This document shows, one piece after another, positions 23,275-35,900 of a stretch of DNA of 64,000 nucleotides. The position numbers and the translations under genes are program-made. This DNA is from Cordia subcordata (taxonomy: Eukaryota; Streptophyta; Magnoliopsida; Boraginales; Cordiaceae). Under the pieces are notes generated by a model. That model ran no database searches and was not told where the DNA came from. It worked only from the letters and a program-made list of their open reading frames with translations. Position 1 is the first letter of the stretch, and each line of letters starts with the position of its first letter. The stretch covers positions 68,557 through 132,556 of the forward strand of contig JAPTOF010000048.1 of NCBI GenBank assembly GCA_028554755.1, given 5' to 3'.

Positions 23275-23292
23275 ACTCCCTTAAACCTTCTC
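23275..23292 (-). other. Athila 1 polypurine tract
   Basis: Minus-strand GAGAAGGTTTAAGGGAGT directly precedes the LTR start TGATGTG. Confidence 0.8.
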
Positions 23293-24700
23293 GTTGCTTG
23301 TCCCCAAGCAAGCCTAATCTCAAGTTTATTTCTAAAGCCATTGCAATGGATTGCCTAAGGATTGACTCGCTATCAAAGTTAGTCTAAGAAGCATGAAGAG
23401 GGTATTCCTATTGTGGAGAGATCCCCAAGCCTCTTTGGATCTTCCCTTTGCACATAAAAGGTCTCGTTCTTAATGGGAATTTCCAAAGCAACCAAACCAC
23501 CACAAGCTTAGGGTCCTAACTCACACACTCAGGATGTTGATATTTTGTGCCCTCTCAACTAAATGACCTCCTCAATATGCACAAAGCCTCAAAGACAAGA
23601 TTAGAGAATATACAAGTGTAATGGCTTATAAAACCCTTATTCATATATCTACAAAGATGATAACATGTGCTAAGTTAACATTGTGTCACTTATGCACGTA
23701 TTCACAAAAATTTTTTGTGCCATTGGCTTTTTCTCTTTTTCAATTTTTTTAATATTTTTGATATTTTTGCACCTTTTTTCCTTTTTCAATTTTTTATTTT
23801 CAAATTTTTCATGCTTTGCATTGTATTCACACAAACAAAAAAGAAAAAGAAGGGCTTTAGCACACAAAAAAAAAATAACCAAGGAAGAAGCATTCACATC
23901 AACACCCCTTTCTTTCAACACTCTTTCCTACCAAGCTATGGGGTGGCTACAACTCCCGGCAACTTTCAAGGGCATCTCTTCTAAGTCTCGGTTCTCTCTC
24001 CACTCCATTCACTTCCCCATAATGCTACTCGTATTCACTAATCAATTAAGTTAACCACAATAGCCAACACAATTATCAACAAAAAAAAAAATAAACAACT
24101 CAACATGCATTAAAATTTGAAAATTTTTCACCATTTTAAGCACATAATGCACACCTACCCTACACAAAGCATATAACAAGAAAAACCAAACTCTTACACC
24201 CCCAAACCTAAACTTAGCTTGTCTTCAAGCAAGTAGAGCAAAACACATAAACAAGCAAATTGACATTATAAAGCAAGTAAGGGTGGTGGGGATGGGGTAA
24301 AAACATGGGGAACAAGTGGACAAAGGATAGATACAACCTTGCTTTTTCTTCGAAGTTCTCCATGCCAATGATAGATCACCATACTATTAACCCTGTGACT
24401 CACAATCCAAAAACACTCAAAGAAGGCAAGGTTAGTAGCATTGCCTATGCATGCTTGCATTGGCATGTACAATAATGAGCAATGGTATATCTTAATGGAC
24501 AAAGGATTGGGACTCAACACTTTGGTGTTGGTGCAAGAAAGATAAAAGAAAGGAAAATGAAGTAAGTGCAAAATTGCAAAATTGAACCTAGGTTGCCTCC
24601 TAGTAACGCTAACTATCATGCCATCAGCCAGGTGAACACCAATTCTTCTTCAACCTCCATATATGGGATCCTGAAGCATTAAAACTTCCACACGAGCCAT
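23293..24700 (-). other. Athila 1 3' non-coding region
   Basis: No envelope frame. On the minus strand it holds the words CTTGGGGACAAGCAA (near 23310) and a second CTTGAAGACAAGC...TTTGGGGGTG (near 24235-24200), with a low-complexity T/A tract at 23705-23900 between them. The same layout recurs in Athila 2 at 44690-45827. A minus-strand open frame at 24619-24266 has no family signature, and its start overlaps the conserved block after pol. Confidence 0.7.
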
Positions 24701-25640
24701 GCTTGGATCATATGCATGCTTCAGGCGATGCGTTCACCATCAACTCTCGACCATCCTTTAAGTCCTTGAGCTTGACTGCCCTGGAAAGGTAGGCAACCAA
24801 CATTTCATATGAACCATCCCATCTAGACTTGAGCTTACCTAGAAAGAGCTTTAAACGTGAGTTAAATGACCAAACTTTATTGGAGGGAGAGAATGATTTC
24901 TTAAGAATATGTTTATCATGAATTCTCTTCATCCTATCCTTATAAAGCTTAGCGTTCTCATGTGCTTCAAACCTAAGCTCCTCCAATTGTGCTAGGTCAA
25001 GCTTTCTCTTCTCATCCGCTCTTGCCAAATCAAAATTTAGGGCCTTAATGGCCCAACATGCCCTATGCTCTAGTTCTACCGATAAGTGACAAGGTTTCCC
25101 ATAAACCAATCGATATGGAGACATACCAATGGGAGTTTTAAAGTAGTACGGTAGGCCCATAAAGCATCATTTAGCCTAATAGACCAATCTCTCCTATCGG
25201 GCCTAATCGTTTTCTCTAAAATGTGCTTGATCTCCTTACTGGACACCTCTACTTATCCATTAGTTTTGCAGGTGATAAGGAGTAGCTACCTTTTAGGTGA
25301 CCGAATATCTTCTCAACAAGGGATCTAAAGTCTTATGGCAAAAATGGAAACCCCTATCACTAATCAAGACCCTAGAAGGGACTCCAAATCTAGATAAAAT
25401 GTCCTCCTTAATAAACTTAACCACTACTCTATGGTCATTAGTGCATGTGGGAATAGCCTCAAACCATTTGGACACATAATCAACAGCTACTAAAATGTAT
25501 TGATACCCAAAGGAAGATGGAAATGGACCCATGAATCTATACCCCAAACATCAAATAACTCACATGGAAGAATAAGGGATAAAGGCATCATGTTTCTCCT
25601 AGAGATAGACCCGGATTGTTGACATCTAAAACACTTTTTG
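24701..25640 (-). pseudogene. Athila 1 integrase, degenerate
   Basis: The core lies in frame 25547-25293: FMGPFPSSFGYQYILVAVDY, then RVLISDRGFHFC (second catalytic Asp kept). The first catalytic Asp, normally in GIDFMGPF, is replaced (GYRFMGPF). The C-terminal part, 25160-24708, has [20 protein letters not shown] and the SRWDGSYEM chromodomain-like end. A stop or frame change lies between the two parts, where the third acidic residue should be. Confidence 0.88.
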
Positions 25641-27250
25641 CAATACTATTGGGCATCTCTAAAGAGCGTGGGCCAAAATAATCCACATTGCAAGACCTTC
25701 GCGACAGTCTTCTTCCCACTAAAGTGACCTCTACACCCCTCATCATGACACATGCTCAACACGCTCTCAAACTCGTCCACGAGCACATACCGGTGAATCA
25801 TTTGATCCGCACACATTTTGAAAAGATAGGGATCCTCCCAAAAGAAATGCCTAACTTATGTTAGGAACCTATCTCTTTCTCTCTTCTCCCAAAGGGAGGC
25901 AAAATGCCCAGTGGCAAGATAGTTAACTTTGTGAGAAAACCCAGGTGTGTGATGAGAGATGGCAAATAATTGTTCATCGGGAAATGAATTACGAAAAGGG
26001 GATAGATCACTAGAATACTCACTAACAAGATAGGAAAGATAATTCGTAGCTAAAATTTCTCTACCCTTTTATCCCAGATCTCAACATCGAATTCTTGAAG
26101 AATGAGCAACCACCTAAGATTCTTTCTTAGCTAACAAATATGTCAATGCCGTATGATCGATGTATACATCACTTTGGACCCTAGGATGTACAGCCTAAAC
26201 TTGTCAAGAGAGAAGACTACTGCTAGAAGCTCTTTTTCTATGGTGGTATAGTTCTTTTGAGCTTCATCAAGAGTTTTGCTAGCATAGTACACTACATGGG
26301 GAAACTTATCTCGATGTTGACCTAAAACAGCTCCTATTGCATAATTGGATGTGTCATATACAACCTCAAATGGAAAACTGTAGTTAAGCAGCTGAATGAT
26401 CGAGGATATAGACAATAAGGATTTAAGCCTATCAAAACCTCTAATGCACTTATCATTAAACTCAAAGGGGACATCTTATGCTAAGAGCCTAGACAAGGGA
26501 CACGCCATACGGCTAAAATCCTTAATGAAGTTACGGTAGAATCCTGCATGCCCTAGAAAGGATCTAACATCCTTGTCATACTTAGGGACAGGTAACTTTT
26601 CAATTAATTCTACCTTAGCTAGGTCAACTTGAATTCCACAAGATGAGACAACATGACCCAACACTATCCCTCGTTGAACCATGAAGTGGGATTTCTCCTA
26701 ACTCAACACTAGGTTCTTCTTCACACGTCAGTCTAAGACTAAAGAGAGATGACTCAACCACTCATCAAAACTATCTCCAAAGACTAAGAAGTCATCAATG
26801 ATTATCTCTAAATGCTTCTATATCATGTCACTAAAAAAGGCGACCATACATCTCTAAAATGTCGCTGGGACATTACATAGACCGAAGGGCATTCACCTAT
26901 AGGCAAAAGTGCCATAGGGACAAGTAAATGTGGTCTTCTCCTGTCTTCGAGAAACATAGGGATCTGATTATACCTAGAATAGCCATCTAGGAAGCAATAG
27001 TAGCTATGCCCAACTACCCTATCAAAAATTTGATCTAGAAAAGGCAATGGGGAATGGTCCTTCCTAGTTTTGGGGTTGAGCTTCCTATAATCAATACAAA
27101 CTCTCTACCCCGTAAGAGTACGTGTAGGGATAAGCTCTCATCTCTCATTCTCAACAACCGTGATCCTAAACTTCTTAGGGACAACTTGAACTGGGCTAAC
27201 CCACTCACTATTGGAGATCGGATAAATAATGCTTGCATCTAGAAGCTTAA
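25641..27250 (-). pseudogene. Athila 1 reverse transcriptase and RNase H, degenerate
   Basis: RT motif A region is in 27047-26823 (YYCFLDGYSRYNQIPM), followed by a frameshift. Motif C reads IIDDFLVFG near 26800-26770, after a stop, with both Asp kept. 26682-26476 is the thumb (GIVLGHVVSSCGIQVDLAK, SFLGHAGFYRNFIKDF). RNase H is 26415-26143 ([38 protein letters not shown]). The integrase zinc finger region follows to about 25640 with several stops. Confidence 0.88.
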
Positions 27251-27382
27251 TGACCTCTTTTTACTACTTTGCTCATGTGTGGGTTTAGCCTCCTTTGCAT
27301 CTCCCTAGAAGGAATGGCTCCATCCTCAAGGTGAATGATGCATGCAAACCGAAGGGTCTATACCTCTCAAATCATCAATTTT

Positions 27383-28393
27383 CTACCCTATAGCCTTCCT
27401 ATGTTTCCTAAGAACCTCCAAGAGACGCTCCTCATGCTCACTAGAAAGATCGGAAGCCATGATAACCAGAAAGGTCTCACTAGGGCCTAGGAATGCATAC
27501 TTCAAACGGTCAGGAAGGGGTTTAAGCTCTAAAGAAGGACTAGGCTCGATCAAAGGGGTCTCAACCTTAACATCATAAATGAGGATATCAATAGAATCAA
27601 GACTAGAAGGATTAACCTCAAGTGACTTATCAATCAAAGGGCTCTCAATCAAGGAAGTAGAAGCTACACATTTTAGCTCTAAGGTGTCTAAATCAAAGCT
27701 AGTCAACAATTCCCCAAATTTTCTCAAATCTTCTCTATTGGTCATAATTCTCTCTACAAAGTCCTTGACACAAGAATCAATTACATCAACCCTAAAGCAC
27801 TCTTTTCTATCCTCTGCTCTTATCCTAGCCTTATTCACCACCTCATAAACCTTCATGGTGGACCTTAAATTCCCAAATTTCATCTCTAATAACCCCGACC
27901 TACAATGAGTAATGGCATCTTCGGTGGTAACGAAGGGGCGATCTAGAAGAACAGGTGTAGAATGTCTAGAGTTATGTCCCGAATCCATATCTAACACTAT
28001 GAAGCCAACAGCATACACGAACTCACCTACCTGGACCATAGCATCCTTTATCACACCTCTAGGTCTACGCTTGGACCTATCAGCTAGTTGAATAGTAACA
28101 TGTGTAGGGGACAACTCACATAGACCTAGCTGCTGATAGATGGAGTAGGGAATGAGATTCATGCTGGACCCTAAATCTAACAAGGTGTGATCAATATGGG
28201 TCTCTCTAATCCTACAAGGAATGGTGAAAGCTCCGGGGTCACTCATTTTAGCCGGGAGGCCCGAAGTACAAATACTACTCACCTTCTCTGTAAGCCTCAC
28301 CTTCTTAGAAATGTTCGATGAACTACGCTTCCTTGTACAAAGATCCTTAAAGAACTTAGAATAGGAGGGAATGGAAAGGATCGCATCTATCAA
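27383..28393 (-). pseudogene. Athila 1 protease region of pol
   Basis: A 336-residue open frame. Residues 40-75 hold SICTSGLPAKMSDPGAFTIP and the active-site region HTLLDLGSSMNLIPYS, where plant Athila proteases have the D-x-G-[AS] signature. IQLADRSKRRPRGVIKDAMV and VLDMDSGHNSRHSTPVLLDR follow (the family motif ends LGRPFL). The C-terminal third is an acidic linker toward RT (LELKPLPDRLKYAFLG). It is the longest intact frame of this copy and is continuous with a gag frame upstream except for a frame change near 28400. Confidence 0.85.
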
Positions 28394-28415
28394 AGAAAGA
28401 TTGACCTTAAGGTCC

Positions 28416-30240
28416 TCAAGATGTTAAAATCTTGAAAAACCTAGAATCCTCACTAGGTGTAAGCCTCTCTAAAGCATATGGGAAGGGAACTCTAGGTGCA
28501 ACACCTTTAGATACATGGGAATCAATAATAGGCTCCTTTCCTTCCTGATGATGGCGGGAAGTACTACTCTCTCCATGGTCTCTAATAGGCTCAACTCTCT
28601 CAACAGGATCCTCTTTAGAATCCCTCTCAACAGGGTTACTATGTGGCTGTCTAGACTCAGAAGGACCAATAGGTGCAGGCACTGCAAAGTCAACTCTTAC
28701 CCTATTATCCACTACCTTATCGCTCTTAAGAGTGGTCACAGCCTTAGCTTGGGCCTGAGTAGGATAAGTGGTATCGATGGAGAAATAGGACTGGACTCTA
28801 GGGTTCACTTGTGGTTGAGAAGGAAATTTCTTGGGGTATTTAGTGCTCAACTGTGTAGCAATCTGCCCGAACTGTGTTTCAAACCTAGCCATCTGCTGCC
28901 TATAGCTAGCCATCTCCTACCTATAGCTAGCCATCTCTTGCCTACTATTAGCTAACTCCTACTGTTGACTAGCTAATGCCTGCTGTTGATTCTAAATAAA
29001 CTGTAATAACTTCATCACATCATTGCTAGAAGATTGACTAGAAGGAGCAGGTAAAGCTTGAGGTTAATAGGCACTTGTGAGATGAGGCTGATTAAGATGA
29101 TAGAAACCTGGGGAATATTGAGGATGGGGTTGCTGTTGGGGTAGAGCTTAGGCATGTAAACTAGACTTGTGTTGACCTTGTTTTCAAGAAAATTTTGGGT
29201 TGTCCCTCTAAGCCGGATTACATGTGTTCGAGTACAGATTGTACTCACAAGAATAAACTTGAGTAGCACACACTTGTTCTTTCATGAATTTAGGAAATTG
29301 GGATGCTAAAGGGCAAGCTACGGTCTCATGAGATGACTCGAAACACAATGCACAAACCTCAACAACTAAAGGGGCGGAGGAAAAACCTATGGGAGTTGTC
29401 TTATGACCATGAGATGAAAGAGACAATGAAATGAATTGATCTAACCTATTCGTTAAAGCCTCTACCTTAGCCAGTAAATCCAAAGAAACTTCAACCTTAT
29501 TAACACTTTTTCTATTACCTCCCTGACTAGACCATTCCATAGCAAAATTTTGAAAAGAATTTTCGGCCATCAACTCCATTTTCTCCAATGCCTCAGTCGG
29601 TCTCAAAAGATAGAAGCCACTACTGAAGGCGGCATTGACCATCATCCTTTTTTGTTCATTTAAACCTTGAAAGTAATATTGCAATAGGTCACGATTGTTA
29701 TACTCGCAATGTGGACATTGTCTAAGAATTCTAGATCATGTTGGGAGAAAGTCATAATGGCAGTCCTAAGGTCAGCCGTCTTGGCCATGGGATAAAATTT
29801 TTGAAAGAACTTAGATTGAAGCTCAGCCCATATAGTAATGCAACCAATAGGTAAGGAATGCAACCAAGCCCTAGCCTTGTCCTTAAGAGAGAAAAAAAGA
29901 AACAATTTTAGACGTACGACCTCTTGGGGGACATTGGGGACATAGAGAGTGGAACCCATCTCAAAATATAAGTGATATGCTCTAGAGGACTCTTACTGCT
30001 TCTCCCGTAGAAAGAAGGAAGCATGGGCAATGTATTAGGCTTAATCTCAAAGTTTGTCTCTCCCAAACCCAGAATTTGAATATCCAAATTAGGCTTAAAA
30101 GCTTCGACGTGACAAAATTGCCTAAGAGTGGGTTCCTTATCTATATGTGGATCCGGTCTATGAGGCTCTTACCTAAAATGATCTTGGGCTTAATGCCCAT
30201 GGTGATCATGGGGTGAAATAGGATTCATTAGGGGAATGGG
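28416..30240 (-). pseudogene. Athila 1 gag, degenerate
   Basis: Pieces in different frames: about 30240-29960 (start region with proline-rich NPNHPPNPPIPL), 29959-29660 (capsid core, RLKLFLFFSLKDKARAWLHS), 29684-29208 (YYFQGLNEQKRMMVNAAFSS, zinc-like VCALCFESSHETVAC, EYNLYSNTCNP) and 28913-28416 (ARFETQFGQIATQLSTKYP, then a linker). Gag forms the particle core. Breaks near 29670 and 29200-28915 disable it. Confidence 0.88.
28885..28989 (-). repeat. Five 21-bp repeats coding a heptad coiled coil in gag
   Basis: The unit ctagccatctcctacctatag recurs about five times with decay toward the right. On the minus strand it codes repeats of the type MASYRQE, seven residues each, suitable for a coiled coil. 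Confidence 0.75.
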
Positions 30241-30620
30241 AGGATTAGGAGGATGATTGGGATTGCCCATCTCCTCAAGAAGATCTCCTACATTCCTAAA
30301 ATACCTTGCAATCCCACCGAGTTCGGAAATAGGAGATTTCAAAGGGATCTTCTACCAAGCATGCACAAACTATCCTAACTCCAGCTACTTCAACCCCCAA
30401 AACTTTAATATTTGTAAAACTACAGCAAATAAACCACAATCCTAGAAAGTCTACTAAAAACAGAAACAAAAGCAGAAATGGATAAGAAAGAACTAAAGCA
30501 AGATAATATAAACAATAAACAAGATAATAAAAAACTAAACAAACTATAGAGAAAAAGCAAGGAAAACAAATGAGCAACTACCAAAACACAAACAAAGAAC
30601 GCAAACCACTGTGCCTTCCA

Positions 30621-30634
30621 GGCAATGGTGCCAA
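30621..30634 (-). other. Athila 1 primer binding site
   Basis: Minus-strand TTGGCACCATTGCC lies five bases after the 5' LTR. It resembles the Athila site TGGCGCCGTTGCCGGGGA, usually assigned to tRNA-Asp. Confidence 0.75.
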
Positions 30635-30639
30635 GAACT

Positions 30640-32535
30640 TGGTATGCTATTTTAGTGCAAGCCCTAAAAGACCCACAAGCGTACAGATCATGTAGAATAG
30701 TGTGTACGAGTGTAGGTGTTGACCTACAAAGAGGCGTGAATTTGTGGAAGAAATTTTATGCTAGCATGCTCTAGAAAAAGCTTAAAAAGAAGACCTAAAC
30801 TAACATATTTTTGTATTTTTTAGATTTTTGGGAGCTAAGGAAAAATGATAAAAGATTACACTAAAATGACTAAGGAAAAGAAGGAAAGGACTAAGCTAAC
30901 TTAGGGGATTGAAACAAAGGAAAGGTGATCAGGTGACCTACACCTGTGAATGGGTGATTTAGTGCCTCTATGCTATGGGATTCAGGGATTGGCTTTCTAC
31001 TTAAAACTTCTAATACTAAGCAACTAACTAATGTCCTAATGACACCCAAGGACATGGTGCAGGTCCGTCCTTAGGCGTGCACACTTAGAGCTACGGCGTG
31101 GTCCTTATGTACCTAAGGCCATAGGAGGGACTAGAAAGCTATCTAAGTGCCCTAGAAAAATCCTACCCTAGTTCCTAAACCATTAGTTGGATTTAAAGCT
31201 AAGACCTAGGGTACCTAGGGCTCCTAGGGTCGACTATGCCAATCTAGACTTCTATTATCTAGATTTAAAGCTAAAGGGAACTTGACCAAGACTAGTCCTA
31301 GCTTATGTATCATCATTCTAGGGACACTAAAGCGTATTAATACCTAGTAAGTGCAGTCTTACATGTTCTAAGGCAAGGCATTGTGAATATAACATCCTAT
31401 CCACTACACAAACAATGGCGAGTTTGACTTATGCCATTGAAAGCATTCAAGTATCAACATGTAGCATTAATTGAGCAAGTATTCACTATAAGCATATTTT
31501 ATACTCACATAGACATGAATAGAATCAACCCACTTCATAATATCCATAATCACATCCATAGACATGCATAATCTGAGGATTAAAAGTGTTCTATAGCAAA
31601 TACAACCCAATCTATACACATACAACTCATTCAAGCATTACATCAAACACATGGACATCAATTGATATAAAGCTTCTAAAAATAAGAACAAAGTATGTAT
31701 ATATATAAGCCAATAAAATCCTACAACAAAGAGTATATACATCAACCCATTACATAAGTTAGGTACCTTAAATCATTTACTCAAGCATGAAGTAAATAAG
31801 AATGAAAGAGGTTATAGAAATCTCCCCTTTCATCTTTGCTGATTTCTTTACAAAGTTGAGCAAATCTTCACCAAGAAATGTTTGAATCCTCCAAAACCAA
31901 CTTAATTTCAAGTTGGTATATGTGTTAGTGTGTGAATCAATGGTGGGAGAGAATAGGGTTTTGTGTGTGAGAAATGAGTGTGTTTATGGTTCTCTCCAAA
32001 AATCCCCTTTTAAAAGCTAAAAAGTCAAGTTTTTATAGCATTCGCCTTGTACAGCTGTTCGACCTAGCTGATCGACCGGCTTCTCTTCTTAACTCATCTA
32101 GCTTTTCAAGCGATGCTCTTTGGACTAGCCGGTCGACCGACTACTAGAAGGGGTTGTCCGGCTAAAAATGAGATCCTTTCTGGAGTGGTCGGTCAACCTA
32201 GCCAGTCAACCAGCTATTTTTCTAGGTCGACCGGCTCCTCCAATTGGCCTTCTATTATCTTTTTCTTGCTCTTGTCCTTCTTCACACGACCTGTAATTCT
32301 ACTATCTTCATCGTCCATCCTCGTTCGAGCTCCGTTTCAGCCCTATAGCTCACCTAAGGCACAAAATCAAGCATTTAGTATAGCATTTGACTTAGAACTC
32401 AACTATGTACATTTGCTTACGCTTAAGCCTAACTCTAGTATATATGCTACACTAATGTATCTTTTAAAGCTCAAGATACCTCTTAAACATAGGCAATTAA
32501 CAACATAAATGCACACACAAAAACACAACACATCA
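30640..32535 (-). repeat. Athila 1 5' LTR
   Basis: 1896 bp partner of 21349-23274. The outer end is caacacatca, followed by target copy tttat. Palindromic ccggtcgacc words occur at 32048-32245. Confidence 0.93.
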
Positions 32536-32540
32536 TTTAT

Positions 32541-33114
32541 TCAAGTTGCCTTTAGCAAAGAGATGCTTGTGTAGGACCATGTCCCTAAGCCAATGTTCTT
32601 TGGCTTAATCTTTCTCGACAAGTGTCATTTCAAGACCTCCTTTGTTGCCTCATTCTTGATGTGTGCTTTTTTGCACATTTCATTGAGTAAATCCAGTTTA
32701 ATTTTCAATATTTCATCATTTTTTGCTTTCTCAAAGTGCCTCACACACAGTGTAAGGGATAGAACTTCAATCAAGATTACTGCCTCAAACCCATAAGCCA
32801 TCCAAAATGGTGTTTCTCTAGTGCTACCATGAACAATTGGCTGCCAAACTTCTGGGAGTACATGTGGCCGTAACCTTTTCACCTTCTCAAGTTTCATTTT
32901 CAATGCATTCGTTATGGCTCTGTTGGTGACTTCTACTTGTCCATTTGCTTCAAGGTATGCCATTGAGGAGAATCGTAGATCAATCTTCAACTCACCAGCT
33001 TTCTCTTTGAAATATTTTGAGTCGAATTGTCTCCTATAATCAGTAATTATGGCTTTCAGAACACCAAATTGGCATACAATGTTTTTCCATACAAAATTCC
33101 GAGCTACCTTATCT
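32541..33114 (-). pseudogene. Tat integrase, C-terminal half
   Basis: The open frame 32990-32625 contains YLEANGQVEVTNRAITNALK (the Glu is the third residue of the DDE triad), then STRETPFWMAYGFEAVI and a basic helical C-terminus. This matches Tat-lineage integrases. It continues through the solo LTR insertion at 33120-34433 to the upstream half at 34434-34900. Confidence 0.88.
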
Positions 33115-33119
33115 GTTAT

Positions 33120-34433
33120 TGTTAGCTAAATATTCATTATTGGTTTTGATGATGAAAATATATGCATTATCTTACTAAATAGCTTCTTGTGAAAATGAGA
33201 TTATATCTAGTTGAAGCTTTGAAAGATTGAAGAAAATGTACAAAAAGCATTACTTGAAGAAAGGGAAGGAGAGAAGGCATAAGGAGGAGAAGAGAAGTCA
33301 TAAGGGGTACCGGACATTAGTTTACTTCTTGCTCTTTTTGTGAAATGCCTATACATTGTGTGAACTTGGCTCAAACCTTCTTTTTCTTATTCATAGCAAA
33401 ATTTTCAAGTCTTGCACATTTGATATAACATATGCAAAAATGTATTTGAATGCACACATAAAGATAAAATGAGTTTTTGGGGTGTTTCAATTCACAACAT
33501 GTGTTTACAAATTTATTCAAAATGATTTGGAGTTGTGAAAATGCACTTAAAATGTTTTCCTGCAAAACTCTGGCTTTACTTCACATTCTGGAGTGGCCGG
33601 ACCCCTCAGCTGGTCGACCGGCTGACTTGGGAGGGTCGCCCGGCCAAAATAGAGAGTTGAAGGAAAAGCCGGACCCCCTAGCCGGTCGACCGACTAAGGC
33701 ATCCGGCCTAGTCAGAGAAGAAAAGGGGATAGCCGGATGACCCAACCGGTCAACCGGCTAAATGGGAGCTGTAATAGATGCATTAGCCGTTTATTACTGT
33801 TCTGGCTGAAAATCCCAAATTTTCTTCACCTACCAAATCCCTAACCCCCAAATCTCTTTAAATACTTATTTAATACACTTTCTAAACATCAATTGAAGGG
33901 TGCTAAAGTGTTTATCATCATTCAATCCATCTTTGAGCCATTCTTGCAATATATTTGAGCTTTCAAGAGCTTATTCATCTTCTTCTTGAAGAAAATCTCA
34001 GATTCAATCTTTTCTTATTCTTGAGTACATACACACTTTGAGAGCTATAATCTTTGTAAGATTTATTAATTAAAGCTTGTAAAGTGTGGGGAAATCTTAT
34101 AGAGTATATCTCTTGGGTTCTTTGAAGTTAGGCTTTAAAGAGGTTGTAAGAATTTGGTTTGTGCTTCACCAAGTTTTGAAGAAGCATCTTAGTGGAGATC
34201 TTTGAAGTCCTAAGGGGAGCTTCCTTGGGTGGTGGACGTAGGCTTGGCCAAACCACCTTAAAATTGTTTGTTTCTCTTCTCCTTACACTTCTATTTTTAT
34301 ACTTACTTACCTTGCTTATCTTGTGTTTGATATATTGATTGTTAGAAGTTGTAAATTTTCTGTAAATTTTTTAATAACGAAAATTAGTATTAATATCTTA
34401 ATTCACCCCCCCCTTAAGATATTTGCACCCACA
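33120..34433. repeat. Solo LTR with target duplication, inserted in the Tat integrase
   Basis: 1314 bp, TGTTAGCTAAAT...TTTGCACCCACA, flanked by perfect gttat copies (33115-33119, 34434-34438). The end, cacccccccccttaag, resembles large plant Copia LTRs; that assignment is a guess. The interior was presumably lost by LTR-LTR recombination. It carries palindromic ccggtcgacc words at 33592-33765. The open frames at 33371-33565 and 33477-33740 are incidental. Confidence 0.9.
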
Positions 34434-34438
34434 GTTAT

Positions 34439-35900
34439 TATCACTATTGCTTTTGAGTCAACCACTTTGAGAAATAATCCACAACTATAGAGGCAAATTT
34501 TCATTGTGTCTTTCCAATAGGCATTGGTTTGACAATATCCAGCCCCCATTTAGCAAATAGCCATGCACTTGTTATAAGCGTTGGGACCATTAATGCCAAA
34601 TATTGGGTATTAGCATTTCTCTAACAATGGTCGCATTTCATAACAATCTCCTTGGCTACTTTTTCAATAGTCGGCTAGTAATATCCTTGTCGATTGCTTT
34701 CTGTGCCATAGCTCTTGCTCTCGAATGGTTGTTGTACATCCCTTCATGCACTTCCCTAATGGCGTATTCTCCTTTTAAATTGCTTACACATTTCAACAAT
34801 GGTCCCCCGATAGTGCATTTATACAACTGATCCTCGAGGATGACAAACTGTGAAGATCGGTTTACTACCTTTTGTGCATCTCAATCATTTTCTGGCAAGG
34901 TGCTATGTTGTCAGTACTACACTATAGGGTATGTCTAATTATTTCATCAACCATGTTTATAAGCAAGATGTTGATGGATGGCCCCATGAGTTGTTCAATA
35001 TTTTTTTTGGTCAAAATCAATTCAATGCCTATCACCTCATTTTCTCTAAAGGCGAAAGCAATTTTAGACAATACATCCGCTTGGATGTTGTTTGCTCTCA
35101 GGATTTGATGTAACAAGAATGTCTCAGACGATGCCAATGCTTCATTGACCTCCTTATAATATTCCTTCATTTTTCATCTTTGGCTTTGAAGGTTCCATTG
35201 ACTTGCCCTTCAGTCAGTTGCGAATCCGTATAGGCTTTCACTATTCTCGCCCCTGGTTCTTTGAGCAACCTCATTCCCAATAGGAGTTCTTCATGCTCGA
35301 CTTCATTGTTGGTGGCTCTAAATTCAAGATTGCATACTTCAACAAGGTCCCATCTGGTTTCCTGATCATTATCTTTGCTCTTGATCTTGCCTTGTTGGCT
35401 ACCCCACTACATCTAGCAATCCACTCCCTGATCACCTTCTCTACTGGCTAGGTACATTCTACCACAAATCTGCCATGACTTGGGCTTTGATTGCTATCTT
35501 GGGTTGATAGGTGATATGGTAAATTGACCATTTCAATAATCTCTCTGATAGTTCTAGTTTATGTAGCACCTACCTTAATGGCTGGTTAGTCATCACTTTG
35601 ATCGGGTATGCTTTAAAGTAAGGCTTCAACTTTTAGGCTGACATTATTAGTGCCAAGGCCAGTTTTTCCAGATTGCTATATCTGAACTCCACTCCTTTCA
35701 ATGTCTTATTAACATAGTAAGCCAGCCTTTGGCCTTCTGCAGTTTCTCTGATTAGAACTACTGCAACTACCATGTTGGAGTTTGACAAGTACAAGAGTAG
35801 GGTCTCTCATTGTTTTGGCTGAGCGATTACCAGTGGCTTTGTGAGGTAAGATTTTATCCCTTCAAATGCTTCTTGGAATTTTGGAGTCCATTTGAAATCC
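34439..35900 (-). pseudogene. Tat RNase H and integrase N-terminal part, degenerate
   Basis: Read right to left: RT connection (KNPRDFKWTPKFQEAF), an RNase H-like region (RETAEGQRLAYYVNKTL, FRYSNLEKLALAL), then a second RNase H-like region with NNIQADVLSKIAFAF near 35080-35035, and the integrase zinc-finger region (GEYAIREVHEGMYNNHS near 34780-34730, canonical HHCC start). Integrase core words VVDYFSK occur near 34480. Two RNase H-like blocks are known in Tat and Ogre elements. Many stops interrupt the frame. Confidence 0.8.

Larger units (their letters stand above)
21349..32535 (-). mobile_element. Athila-lineage Gypsy element, copy 1
   Basis: 11.2 kb with LTRs of about 1.9 kb and a perfect target duplication tttat (21344-21348, 32536-32540). 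On the minus strand it has LTR, an Athila-type primer site TTGGCACCATTGCC, gag, protease, RT, RNase H, integrase, a long 3' non-coding region and a purine tract. RT before integrase is diagnostic of Gypsy. The protease region (PGAFTIPC, LLDLGSSMNLIP) and the motif after pol (GCGTTACTAGGAGGCAACC) are of the Athila type. No envelope-like frame is visible. Many stops are present, and the LTRs differ at roughly one base in ten by eye. Confidence 0.95.

Noticed and set aside
23670..24054. Overlapping Phe- or Lys-rich open frames
   Set aside because: They fall on a low-complexity T/A tract in the 3' non-coding region of Athila 1. The same tract occurs in reverse in Athila 2 without a conserved frame.
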